64,000 bases of DNA, taken from Rhizophagus clarus (taxonomy: Eukaryota; Glomeromycota; Glomeromycetes; Glomerales; Glomeraceae). Below the pieces are notes generated by a model. That model worked only from the letters and a program-made list of their open reading frames with translations, was not told where the DNA came from and did not search any database. A program made the translations under genes and the position numbers. Positions 45,489 to 56,253 of this stretch are shown one piece after another (position 1 is the stretch's first letter; each line of letters starts with the position of its first letter). Location: assembly GCA_015698045.1 (NCBI GenBank), contig BLAL01000058.1:498501-562500 (forward strand), in the 5' to 3' direction.

Positions 45489-46142
45489 TTAGTCATTAGC
45501 TAATGGGGGAGCAGGAACAGCCTTTTGTTTACGGAATTCCTTCCATAGAAAAATTCCCGTAATTATTAATAAACAAAATCCTAAAATACCAGTAGTACAA
45601 GAAAGAGCTACAATGGTCGATTGTGAAGGAAGAGTTGTCAAAATGGGTTCTGAAATTTCATAAGTTCCAATACTATCTACCAGATTGCCACTATTACCAT
45701 AAAAAACACCTACGGGCAAAGTGAATGACGTGTCACGGTTTGTGCTAGAATTGCCGCAATTAATAGTATTATTTTGTGATGTATGAAACTTTAAGTTTGA
45801 TATGATGTTATCATCAGTACCGATGTAAGGGCCATATCTACCACTTATTCCTGTCACTTGATCATCATCTGTAAAAATATAAACTAGTTTATCACCTAAT
45901 TCACCTCCACTTCCACCGTATTTATTACCTGGGAATTCATAAGCTCCTTTTATTGTTTCCAAATAATAGGTGATTTGAATAGAATCTACAACAATTCCAC
46001 ATTGAGCTTCGACTTTTCTAATAAGAATTTTTTTTATGTTAATACCGTTAAAACTTGAGTCATTCATAATTATACCAAAATCGTCAAGACTAGTCCCTCC
46101 ATTTCCGCCAAACTTTTGTGATGGCTTTACAGTTATTGACAT
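45489..46142 (-). CDS. Jacalin-like lectin domain protein with C-terminal membrane anchor
   Basis: A 217-aa frame from the ATG at 46142. Residues 5-165 follow the jacalin beta-prism pattern: KFGGNGGTSLDDFG at the start, a middle GGSGGELGDKLVYIFTDDDQVTGISGRYGPYIG, then NLKFHTSQN and PVGVFYGNSGNLVDSIGTYE at the end. Residues about 180-205 are a hydrophobic segment (ALSCTTGILGFCLLIITGIF) followed by KEFRKQK, a type I anchor. An acceptor-like TTTGCTTTCAG lies just before the ATG, and a donor GTATTC at 46230 would allow an upstream exon with the expected signal peptide; its start was not found. The likely role is carbohydrate binding at the cell surface, inferred from the fold alone. Confidence 0.75.
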   Translation of the reverse strand: MSITVKPSQKFGGNGGTSLDDFGIIMNDSSFNGINIKKILIRKVEAQCGIVVDSIQITYYLETIKGAYEFPGNKYGGSGGELGDKLVYIFTDDDQVTGISGRYGPYIGTDDNIISNLKFHTSQNNTINCGNSSTNRDTSFTLPVGVFYGNSGNLVDSIGTYEISEPILTTLPSQSTIVALSCTTGILGFCLLIITGIFLWKEFRKQKAVPAPPLAND

Positions 46143-46332
46143 GACTGAAAGCAAAATATTTAATGGAAGGGTTGAGCAATGCAAAAAAAAAACTGCTCCC
46201 TTAAACGTTGCTCCAAATTTCAAATGAATACCTGATAATAGAAAATATTTTTGCGCCAATTTCCCAATTTTGGATTAAATCAGAGTTTGGAAGTACATCT
46301 GTATAACTTAAATTAATTGTGTAACTAATAAT

Positions 46333-46360
46333 GATGGTGTGGCACGAAGTGCCACCATCC
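46333..46360. repeat. Hairpin with GAA triloop
   Basis: GTGGCACGAAGTGCCAC (46339-46355) has perfect 7-bp arms around GAA. The stem extends as GATGG ... CCATC with a 2-base bulge, and more weakly to ATAATG/CATTAT. It lies just upstream of the jacalin-like gene. Confidence 0.8.
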
Positions 46361-46409
46361 TAACCATTATTGCACAGTAGTAACGTGACCGAATGTCCGT
46401 GAACAAAAG

Positions 46410-46850
46410 TTAATGGTTTATTGCGCTAGAACATTCATTGCTACGATAAAGATAAACAATTGATGGTAAGAAAACAGAATGAAAAATGGAAAGTAGCGAA
46501 GTCGAAGATGAAGAAAAGAAGTAAGTCGATGATAAGGAAGGAAAAAAGAAAGTCCAAGAAACAATAACGAACCAAAAAAGAACATCAATGTGAAGGAAAT
46601 TTTACAGCCAACAGGTTCCTTCACAACCTGAAAGTGAAGATTATACCGAGAAAACTAGGAAGATAGCCAAAAAAGAATAAATTAAACGACGGAATGATGA
46701 AAGGACGACAAGAAGGAAAAGAAAAAGAAATAGTTAGAGTAAAGAATTTATAATTTTATTGGAGTAACATAGGAATTTATATAATAGATAGGTAGTCTTT
46801 TATACGAAAATTTTCCATTTTCTATCAGAAACAAAAAAATGGATAAATTC
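46410..46850 (+). pseudogene. Relic of the LINE-like ORF1 family and its 3' region, copy a
   Basis: It aligns with 63089-63620: GCTAGAAC, ACGATAAAGATAAACAAT, AACGAACCAAAAAA, AACAGGTTC, AATTAAACGAC.GAATGATGAAA, and a shared 3' part ending in TTTCCATTTT...CATCAGAAACAAAAAA. The Lys/Glu-rich codons correspond to the basic segment of the ORF1 at 8225-8400. No open frame remains. Confidence 0.55.
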
Positions 46851-47355
46851 TTTTTATCTATGTACATACAGCTTGCATCGTATCCATCATATGATCTAGT
46901 AAAATATTTAAAACATTAATGAATTACTTTGACTGATTATGATAAACCATTGACTGTTAGTGAATATTTCTTGCTCACATTATAAACCATAATTATTCGG
47001 TATTAGTAGTTATTACAATTAATTTTTTTTTTAAAAAAAAAAAAAAAATTGTATCATTCGTGAGATGTAATATTACGACACATGAGTTTTTCTTACATAA
47101 ATGTATATATGGTTTGTCATTTTTTTTTTTTTTGTAATAATGGATCAAGATTGACAACAGGGCTGACAAAAGATGAGTTACTTGTAGTACTTAATTTTTA
47201 CACACCCAAGTCATATCATTTTTTGTATTTAAAGATCCCTAATTTCACATCTCTCACTTTGCTTTACATTATTTTTATTTTTGTGTGAAATACTTTTTCT
47301 ACAAATACTTTATTTTTTATTTTTTATTTTTTTTTTGTGAATTAATGAATCAGTC
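46851..47355. other. Spacer upstream of the bromodomain gene
   Basis: AT-rich with a poly(T)/poly(A) run at 47020-47047, which can pair. It should contain the promoter of the gene at 47356, but no specific box is recognisable. Confidence 0.4.
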
Positions 47356-49283
47356 ATGAGTACAATAACAACAACTGAAAAATATATTGGATATGGAGGT
47401 AAGGAATAATACAATACCAAAAGAGTTTAATTCATCTTCTAAATTCTGACCAATCTTTTATCTACTACTAGCTCTTGTTTCTTACTTAACTGAAACAAGT
47501 AATTATTCTTACCGTGGATTTTTGTATCTTAATCGAGATATTATTATTTCTTCACTAAATTCATTATTAACTAGTAGCTCTTCATTAACATTATCCAAGT
47601 GGCAAAGCTTTGATATTGCATGGTACAACCGCTTTTTGGATGAAGCAAAAGGATTATTGGAATCAAGTACTTTTTTTGCATTAAAGAAAAAGGTGTGTTA
47701 TGTTTTTATTTTGCAAAGTGTGGGTAACTCCTAATACTCCCCGTGGTCACTTAGTGAGAATTACTGTCTTGACACCCTTGGTAACCACTCCAAGCTCTCA
47801 ATTCAGGTGCCCTATCTTTGTTGTTGATAAAGTCTGCTGATTCTGGAGGAGGAATTGGCTATGTACCTTCTTCTATCACTAAATAAAAATTTAGCACACT
47901 GCTAATCAATTTTTCTTATAACAGATAAATACAGAACATTTGCGTTATGCAAAAAAATTGCAAGAATTTTGGGAAGGAATTATCAAAGAATGTGAAAAGG
48001 AAAATCTAATATCTGCTGCTACTGCTGAAGATCTTTCTAAAACTTCACAATCAGATTTTCCTGAAACTTTACAACCAATTATTTTTGAAACCTCACAATC
48101 AGATCTTCCTAAAACTTTACAATCAGATTTACCTAAAATTTCACAACTGGAACTTTCTAAAAAAAATATTAAAGATATCTGTTGTGATATTCTTTATGAA
48201 CTTGAGAGCACATCTTATGCTTATTTATTCTTTGATATTATAAATAATAAGAGAGTAAAACATCCAATGGATTTATTTACTATAAATTCAAAATTAGAGG
48301 ATAATGAATATATAAGTTTAGAAGAATTTGAAGAAGATATTCGTTTAATATTTTGCAATTGTTATACATATAATGATGTTGAAAGTAAAATATATTATTC
48401 AGGTAAGGCATTAGAATCTATTTTTAATAAAAAATGGAATGAAAAACTTATTCTTCAGGGTAGACAAACAAGAGAGCTAAAAAGAGTAAGAGAGAATGAT
48501 AATGATACTGATACAAATAATACTTCATTTAAGAAACAAATCCAACAAATTTTAGAACAAAATGAAGATAAGTTAGTGTATAAACAGGTTATTAATGATG
48601 GTTTTCTTATTGCTTCAGCATATGAAAATCTCATTACAGGTAATATTATGCCTTTTATAGAAATTTTAAAAACATTTTTATTATCAAGATCAATGATGTC
48701 TTTGTTTTCTGCAGATGAGGCTGTTCTTCAGGCAATTGTTGAAAGTCTTTTGCCATTAAAATATCGTATTCCAGAACTTTCATTAATAATGGATGGTAAA
48801 AAACAAAAAGGGTCTGGACGTTTTGGTTATTCTGATATTTTTGTACTAAAAGAAATAAGCAATGATAATATTAGTTTAGAATTAAAATATATTTCATTAG
48901 TTGGTTTGATGAAAAATCAAAAAAATAAGTTTGGTGCAAATGATTTGGAAAATTTAGACAAAGTCCTTGAAAAAGAAGATGAAAAATTTTTATTAGAAAG
49001 GTTATATACTTATTGGTCAAAAGAACATGAAGAAACAAAACAAACGACTATTAATGAAGTATTAAATAATGGAATAAATCAATTGAAATCATATATGAAT
49101 ATAATTTCAAAAGGAAAACCTGTTGATTATTTTAGTTCAGGAGTATTTGATAAACGTATTAAAATAACCAAATCAAATCCTAATAAACTAAAAGGATTTG
49201 TTATTTTGGTGGTTGGGTTTCGTCGCATCTTATGGCGATCTGTTGGGGAAGTAATATCTAACTATAAATATGATAAAATTTGA
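47356..49283 (+). CDS. Bromodomain fused to a PD-(D/E)XK nuclease-like domain, three exons
   Basis: Exons 47356-47398, 47472-47692, 47925-49283; introns are GTAAGG...CTAG and GTGTGT...ACAG with a GCTAAT branch box; total 540 aa, frame intact. After a helical N-terminus (residues 1-115) come degenerate repeats of SDLPKTLQ type. Residues about 169-263 are a bromodomain: HPMDLFTINSKLEDNEY, then FEEDIRLIFCNCYTYN with the acetyl-lysine-binding Asn; its ZA loop is shorter than usual. Residues about 310-540 have a nuclease-like core: PEL, GRFGYSDIFVL (Asp 392) and LELKYISL (Glu 407, Lys 409), the D...ExK signature. I infer a chromatin-associated protein with a restriction-endonuclease-like fold. Whether it cleaves DNA is unknown. 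Confidence 0.8.
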
Positions 49284-50490
49284 TATATATATATATATAT
49301 ATGTATATTTTTAAATTTTAGCATAATCAGTTTAAAATAGGATCGATGTCAAATTAATGATCAATTAACGTATAATTCCAATATTATAATATGTTTTATA
49401 TAATACCTATAATAATAATAATATTATTAGCAACCTGATATTAAAAATTAGAAAATTATAAATACAAAATAAATATTTTTTAATTGCATATAGATAAAAC
49501 AAAATAATTAAAAAATAAGTAGATATCTTCAATGTAGATTCAAAAAAACGGATGTTGATGAAATAGCAAGTCGGTCGATAAGTTTTATGCCGATGAAACA
49601 GGTGCCGGTAAAATAGGTGGATACGATTAAAGTCATAGATGATAGCATATTAGTTTCCCATAAGATTTAATAATGATGTTATGGATTAATTTAATGAGCG
49701 AAAATAGAAAATTCGGACTAGCCTTTCATGGAATTTCTATGGATTCTGCAAAAATTCCGTCGGAAAAATTTTTATTTGTATAATATTCAAATTCTTTTTC
49801 ATTCAAGACTATACAACAACAGTTTTCTGCTTGTCATATCACTTCCTTCTCAGTCATTATCTTTCATTCAAGTCATTTTCTCAAGTTCATGCTCTCAAGA
49901 AGACAATAGTGAGGTGTACACTATCTCACAAATATAAATTTTAAAAAAAACTAAAGTACTAAACTGTCCACTTTTATCAGTTTGTGATATTAAAAACAAT
50001 AAAAAGTTTTTTGCCAATATTCTATTTGAATGCAGTATTTACGAAATAAAAATATAAAAACAAGTAGGTGAAAAGTACTGTAGTAATAATTTTATTGCAG
50101 AAGAATTTTTTTGACACTTTTTACTTTACAGAGATAGAAACCAGGGTATGCATGATTGGTAGGTATAATTAGAATCGATTTAGAATCGATTAATCATGAT
50201 TAATAAATCAGAGGAGTATTGTTGTACGCACCACGTTTCTTAAATTTTGATAGTTATAACTAAAAAAAACTAGTTTAAATGCTATGAATGGAAAACCTAT
50301 AAATTCAGCTGTTCAACATCGAAAAGAAATTATTCTAAAATTCGATTTTCAATTCTGATTAATCGGATTGTGCATCATTAGATTATGTTATGTGACGGTG
50401 TAATTCCAATGATCACAAATTTTAAAAATCATTAATATCATTCTTAATTAAATTTTTTAATTTTTTTTGAATCGATAAACCCATACTATG
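49284..50490. other. AT-rich spacer
   Basis: A short TA microsatellite (49283-49302) follows the stop codon. The frame at 49728-49937 has no recognisable features. Nothing else can be supported. Confidence 0.4.
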
Positions 50491-51216
50491 GATCGATGTC
50501 GGACAATTTCCCAAATGCCATTTTCCCGAATGTACCTTTTCCGAAGCCAATTTCCCGAATGCCGATTTCCCGAACTGGACCATTTCCCGAATCCCAATTT
50601 CCCGAATTCCCAGTTTCCCGAACTGGACCATTTCCCGAAACATACAATATTCCGAATGCCAATAGCCTAATTCCCAATATCCCGAATTCCAATATCCCGA
50701 AATCCCTGATATCTTGAACATATCTTTTTTTTTTAATTCTTTATTATGAACTCCAAAGACAAAACAATATCCTATACATATCTATACATATAAATCACTA
50801 TTTTTCAAGTGAAACCTATTTAATACAATAATTAAAAATATTAAAATAAAATAAAATGAAAAAGAAAATAAAATAAAAAATAAGAAATAAACAATTATCA
50901 AAAATAATAAAAACATAGACTAAACTAATCTAAGATCTAAAAATTGTAACAAATAAACAAATTAATCCGTAAAATAACCAATGGTTAATCATTATTAATA
51001 TTATTAATCTTTACTAAACAATATCTTGAACATAACACATATAAAACATTTTATTTTACATATACATTATATTTAATTAATATGTTATATTAAATAATTA
51101 ATCATATTAACTACATTAACTAAGTTGCATATTTTCAATATAACATTTAATAGATTCGGGATATTGGCATTCGGGATATTGGCATTCGGGAAAATGGCAT
51201 TCGTGAAATCGTACTG
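50491..51216. mobile_element. Non-autonomous hAT-like element with TTCCCGAATGCC words
   Basis: The left 220 bp hold about fifteen copies of TTTCCCGAAT / GAATGCCA. The right end (51157-51205) holds ATTCGGGATATTGGC and ATTCGGGAAAATGGC in inverted orientation. The outer ends (CAATTTCCCAAATGCC and, reversed, CGATTTCACGAATGCC) form an imperfect inverted repeat; the right end reversed begins CAGTA. The core is AT-rich with no ORF. A clean 8-bp TSD was not found. The several overlapping frames here are by-products of the repeats. Confidence 0.6.
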
Positions 51217-51686
51217 TAACCACCATTAGTGGTATTGTTTTGACTTACTATTGTAAAATATATTATGCGGGTCAAAGTCAGACGTTGTACATAGTCAAGA
51301 ACGATACACTTGCGGCCCTTTTGGACCGGGTAATTTCAGGTGTAATCGTACTACATTGCATAGGCTATTATAGTTTTGTAATATCAATAAAGTTATTACA
51401 TTATTTTTAAAAAAGTCAACAATGCGTATGTCATGCATCAGAAGAAATTCGGATAACAGTAACAAAGTTTCATTACTATGCAATAGTTGTTTGTGTAGCA
51501 ACCAGATTTTTAACATGAGAATACTAAACGGAATTTAAATTGATCTCTTTTATTTTGGAAAACATTTCACATTTTTCTTGATTCGTTATTTTGAGTTGTT
51601 AAATAAATTTACTTGTAATAGTACAATAAAACATCAGGATTTATTTTTACATAATTTAACTGAGGATTTATATACCAAATTTGATT
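51217..51686. other. Spacer downstream of the pyranose oxidase-like gene
   Basis: No gene seen. AATAAA-like boxes on the minus strand near 51600-51630 (plus-strand TTTATT) could serve 3' end formation of the gene ending at 51687. Confidence 0.4.
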
Positions 51687-53845
51687 TCAGTTCCAAGGAT
51701 CACTTTCTTTCAGTTTCTTGATGATGTGATTTGCTGATTTGATTGCCAGAGCGACACTGGTCAATGTTGGGTTCGCGGCAGTTTCTGTCGGTATAAAATG
51801 AAAATATGCAAAAAAAGTATTTGTAATTGAATAGGCAAAATACCAAAATATGGCGACAAATGATCTCTTTACCTGTTGGGATGACGCCATTAGATCCAAG
51901 GTAAAGATTATGAAATCCGTGAACGCAAAGATTTGTGTCGACTACGGAAGTTTCTTTGTCTGTACCCATGCGTACTGTACCCTGAATATTAAAAAAAAAA
52001 AAACTATTGTAAATTTGGGACATTATTTGACTAATAAAAAGCACTAACCGTTATATGTAATGCTGTTCCTGGAGCCATAAACTGAGGTTCACTACCAGGT
52101 AAAAAGCCACCCATACTAAGAGCAGCTTTGTTCATGTCACTTAACATTTCGTGATTAGCTTCGGCATCCTCTTCAGATGTTTGAACATAAAACGTTGGCT
52201 GTGGCATTCCAAATGTGTCTTTGTTCGTTTTGCTAAATTCGACTCTGTTATTTAACTTTTCGTTATTATGAGAAATACCAAAATAACGGAACTCCAGAAT
52301 CACTCTATCATCAACATAGGGTGTGTCACCATAAGAAAATGCTCTTTGCACTTGACAATGCCAAGGACGTTCGTCGGAATAGGGGATCCAGCACTTTTGT
52401 TAAAATTCCTGGAGAGTGAATTTAGGCGTCAAGTTATATAGTTTTTTATTCATGAAATATATTTACCTGAGGAAGTGGTACACCAAAGGGAATTGGGGTT
52501 GGGTCATGTGGATATGCTTTTTTATGCTTTTTAACATCCTCCGACCAAGCTGGATCACTCAACATTTCGTCCACAATTTTTTTCTTCAATGCGATCTATG
52601 TTTATTAAAGAGATTAATAAACGTAAAGTTATAAATGATTCAAAATTTTTATAACATTACCTGACAAAAAGAAAGACTCTGTTCACAAAGATTCTTGCCC
52701 AGAGCAGGAATTTCGATATTCAAATTGGGATTCATAATAAAAGAGTTGAAAAGCAGTTGTGGGGTAAGCACTGCTCCGGCACAAATAATGAAAACTTTGG
52801 CCTTTATGAAAACCTTATTATTTTCATATTCGAGTAGGTTTTTTACAAGGAGTCCTTCAATGATAGATGTATCTTCAATTTTAGGATAAAGAGATTGCGC
52901 AAGATACTGGTCCTGTTAAAAAGATATTACTAACCTAAACAAAATCGTTTACCATGTTGATAATAACAAATTCTGTAATTTTTACCATCAAAACAAAATT
53001 TTTGCTGTCGTAATTTTCTTTACGAAGTATATCGTAAGAACCGGTCCAGAAATTTAAGGGTAAAGCATCAGGTTTATCTTTTGGACCTTTTTCGAAACGG
53101 AGAGCAAGGGGTAATGCCTGAGGAATAATACCTTCTGGTTCGTAGTGTTTTTTCAGAGCTTTGAGAATAGTTGTTTGTAGCATGGTGCCATTGTAGGGAT
53201 CTGGTGAAGTGTGAAGATAACTCTCTGCTTCTTCGTACAATTTATCCTACAATGAAAATCAACGTTATTTACTAACTAAATTAAAAACAATATAAAACTT
53301 TTCTAACCATTTCTTCGTCAGGGACAAGAGAACTAAACCGTTCACTCCCACGAAGTCTTGGCGTTGCGCAAGTCCAGTGGGTGCCCATGCCACCAACACA
53401 GTATGTTGCGGCTGCAGCGCGAAGATTTAATCGTCGATCTTGCTCCGGGTTTTGATTCAAATAAATCGTTCTTGATATCATAAAACAACGTAATATTAAA
53501 AAATCATGGCACAGATAGCTGAAGTAAAGCATACTATATTGGCGCTAACCCATTTTGCAAACTAGATAGTTGGTCGATTGTGTCCGGATAAACGTCGCCT
53601 GAAGTAGGAACTGAAATGGGTTGCAAGAGGCCTTTAATAATATTTGTGAACGAATAGATATCCCTCTGATATCGAAAGGAGTTCTTGAGATGCGACCCTG
53701 GAGGATTCGATTCAATTGCACCTGCTTCCACCATGGCAACTTTATAGCCGGCCTCAACCAATTTCCGAGCGAAAGTGCATCCCACTGGACCTGACCCAAC
53801 AATCGCAACATCATATTCCTGTGTCGGTACGTTCGGTATGTTCAT
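51687..53845 (-). CDS. Pyranose 2-oxidase-like GMC flavoenzyme, eight exons
   Basis: Exons (minus): 53845-53550, 53470-53308, 53246-52986, 52912-52661, 52595-52467, 52393-52049, 51981-51873, 51784-51687; all GT-AG, frame intact, 550 aa. Residues 12-35 form the FAD-binding GSGPVG...[16 protein letters not shown] (His 130) matches the site where pyranose 2-oxidases attach FAD covalently. [12 protein letters not shown] follows near residue 375. HITGTVRMG (His 480) and AANPT (Asn 523) fit the catalytic His/Asn pair of GMC enzymes. Known members oxidise glucose at C2 with oxygen, giving 2-keto-glucose and H2O2. No signal peptide is seen. It is slightly shorter than characterised enzymes (about 620 aa). 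A related C-2 sugar oxidoreductase cannot be excluded. Confidence 0.88.
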
Positions 53846-54599
53846 TGTATATGCTTTATCTATAAAAAAAGAAAAAAGGTTATAGAATTTACGGAAAAAT
53901 TCTCGTAAATTTTGTAAAATAAAGGAGATTTATATACCTTCCTTATTTAACTGTGACAAAACAAAACTATTTATGGATATTTATAACCTATTTTTATCCA
54001 GTTTGGAGAAACGCCCGCAACCGGTTTCAATTAGTGCCTTCGATCCGAATGAAAAAAAAAATCCGGGTGATCTTATACAAAAATTTTTTTTTTTTGACTG
54101 CGGATTAATTGATGATCCATATAATACATTTAAACACAAATAATTAATGAATCCGAAAAAATATCAATTCATTATTGAATACGAAATTATATTATTTAAT
54201 CGGTCATAGGACATACCATAATTTACAGGGGTCTAATTTCTTTTCATAATGTTGCTAGATGCTGATCATATACATTCCAGTTTTTTTTTTAAGGTAAAAT
54301 CAAGTAAAAAAAAAAAAGTTTTCTTTTATTTCAACTTATTAAGAAATAAGGGCGTAAATTCGAACTTTCAACTTACCAAAACTGTTAATGAATTACTTTT
54401 ACAGGGGTAGGTTGATCGGCGAATTTTGCCCGCACTAACCATAATTTGAAGATTTACATATTATTTTTCATTTGCAATGTTGATTATTTTGATCAGCTGA
54501 TTAGATTGAAAAGGAAATAATCATGACTATTTTTACCACATGATTATTTTTGTAAACAGATTGTTTGCAAACCAGGCTTTCAAATTACCCGTGATTTAA
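53846..54599. other. Spacer upstream of the pyranose oxidase-like gene
   Basis: It contains the promoter side of the gene starting at 53845. AT-rich, with T runs at 54080 and 54280 and A runs at 54047 and 54307. No gene, no recognised element. Confidence 0.4.
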
Positions 54600-55290
54600 A
54601 CATGGGACCCTAAACCTCTTTGGATAATTCCGAAAGTTTCGGGTTTCGGAATATAAAACCCGAAACTAATTTCGGTTATCCCAAAACTTACCCCGATATT
54701 TCGAAACTAATCCCGATTCCCGAAATCGACCCCAATTCCCGAAACTCACTTTACGTTATTACAGTTTTTACACGTGATTTTTTTCTACTGTTGATCAATG
54801 ATCATCATTCGCCGTATCACTTTCAATTTGTCTGTTTTTTTTTGAATTTGAAGCTATAATATCTGACATTTTTTTTAAATTCAAAGTTTGCAAGTAATAC
54901 AGGCGGGCGTCCAAAAAAGCCTATATTGAGATTTTTTGAACAAGGGATGAAATAGATAAAGGACATTGTGTTGCAAATGTTTGGCTTGTGAGTAGATGTT
55001 CCGACCTGGAAAAACATCATCAATGAAACAATATATAGGCAATTTAGAATTGATGGAATTGATTGATTTTATTAAAGAGTTAGAAAAGGAGGATGATTTT
55101 GTTCCAGATTTATTAGTTAAAAATTTTAATTCATAATTAATATAATTTGTGTAAAGGTTTCGGTTATATTTCGGTATATAAGTTTCGGGATTCGGGATTT
55201 GGAAAATAAGTGCGCATTCCGAAACTAAGTTTCGATATATACCTAAACCTAAAAGGTTTCGGGGAGTTTCGGTTTCGTGCCTCATGTATG
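54600..55290. mobile_element. Non-autonomous hAT-like element with CCCGAAAC / TTTCGG words
   Basis: 54625-54750 repeats CCCGAAAC, TTTCGGG and CCCGATT words; 55155-55282 repeats GTTTCGG and TTTCGGGATTCGG in opposite arrangement. ACATG(A/G)GG... sequences stand at the outer edges. At 55020-55135 a plus-strand stretch reads ELMELIDFIKELEKEDDFVPDLL and then a stop, similar in position and style to the C-terminus of the hAT transposase at 17919 (DELIDRFEESI). It looks like a deletion derivative of a hAT. CGTGATT occurs on both flanks (54586, 55299) but not directly at the ends. Confidence 0.6.
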
Positions 55291-56253
55291 TTTTACCGGG
55301 CGTGATTATCTTTGTCAAACAAACAAAGAATCAGTGAAACTAATAAATTGATGTCTCCTAAAGGAGTGGCTTTCTTCAGACTCTACTAGAATTATTCCCA
55401 GAATTTATTTAGGTCTTTTTTTTCCAATGGAAACATTTTATTGATTATGTGATTCAAATCAAGACAATTATCTCATTGATTATATAATCAACAATCATAA
55501 TTATAAAATTATCTTTACCAGAAAAAATTGGCAACTCAAAGTTTCCAATGGAAACAAAAATCGATCACTTCAGATTTACGAAATTTTACACAATGACTAT
55601 TCGTTTCCATCAAAACTTTTCCCGGGATTTCTCAGAAAAACACTCCCAAAAGAAGCAAGCATAAGGTGGATTGGTGAGAGAAAAAATTATGAATTTGGTT
55701 TAGCGTACTATTTATCCAAAAATACATTTCAATGGTTTAAATAATGAGTATATAAACGTAAAATAATATGTTGTAGTAGATAAGGCAAAAAAGAAAAAAG
55801 GAGTGATCCGATTAAATGTAAAATCACTATTGAGTATTGAAATCTAAGATTAATGCAATAATGATGAACTTGGAAAATTTAATCTAATTTGAAATAAACC
55901 ATAGTTTTAGTTCCACCATAATTGAATATAGATATAAAGATATTTTACACTGTATCTGTCAAAAATGTTTTTTGAATTTTGGACCTTGTTCTCATTTTAT
56001 GGTAAAAAAAAAAATTTTTGGTAATTAAAATTTTATCAGACTATGGAAATGTCATGTTAAAAGAAAAGGCCGATTATTTTAATAGAACTGTAATTTCGCA
56101 AAAAACTATCATAAAGAGAAATTGCATACTATTTATTAATTTATTTAAAGAAATTTTTTTTACACTATCAATTTTATAAGAAAAATATTCCTTTAAATCA
56201 TTATATGATTTACTAAACCAAATAAAACACTTTTTGATATTGTACACAAACTG
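55291..56253. other. Spacer
   Basis: The block TTTCCAATGGAAACA (an inverted repeat) occurs at 55419-55433 and again at 55539-55553. No gene seen. Confidence 0.4.

Noticed and set aside
50422-50721. Several overlapping ORFs on both strands
   Set aside because: They translate the CCCGAAT repeat cluster and share no codon conservation.
54600-55290. 8-bp TSD CGTGATT(T/A) for this element
   Set aside because: The two copies do not abut matching ends: about ten extra bases lie on the right side.
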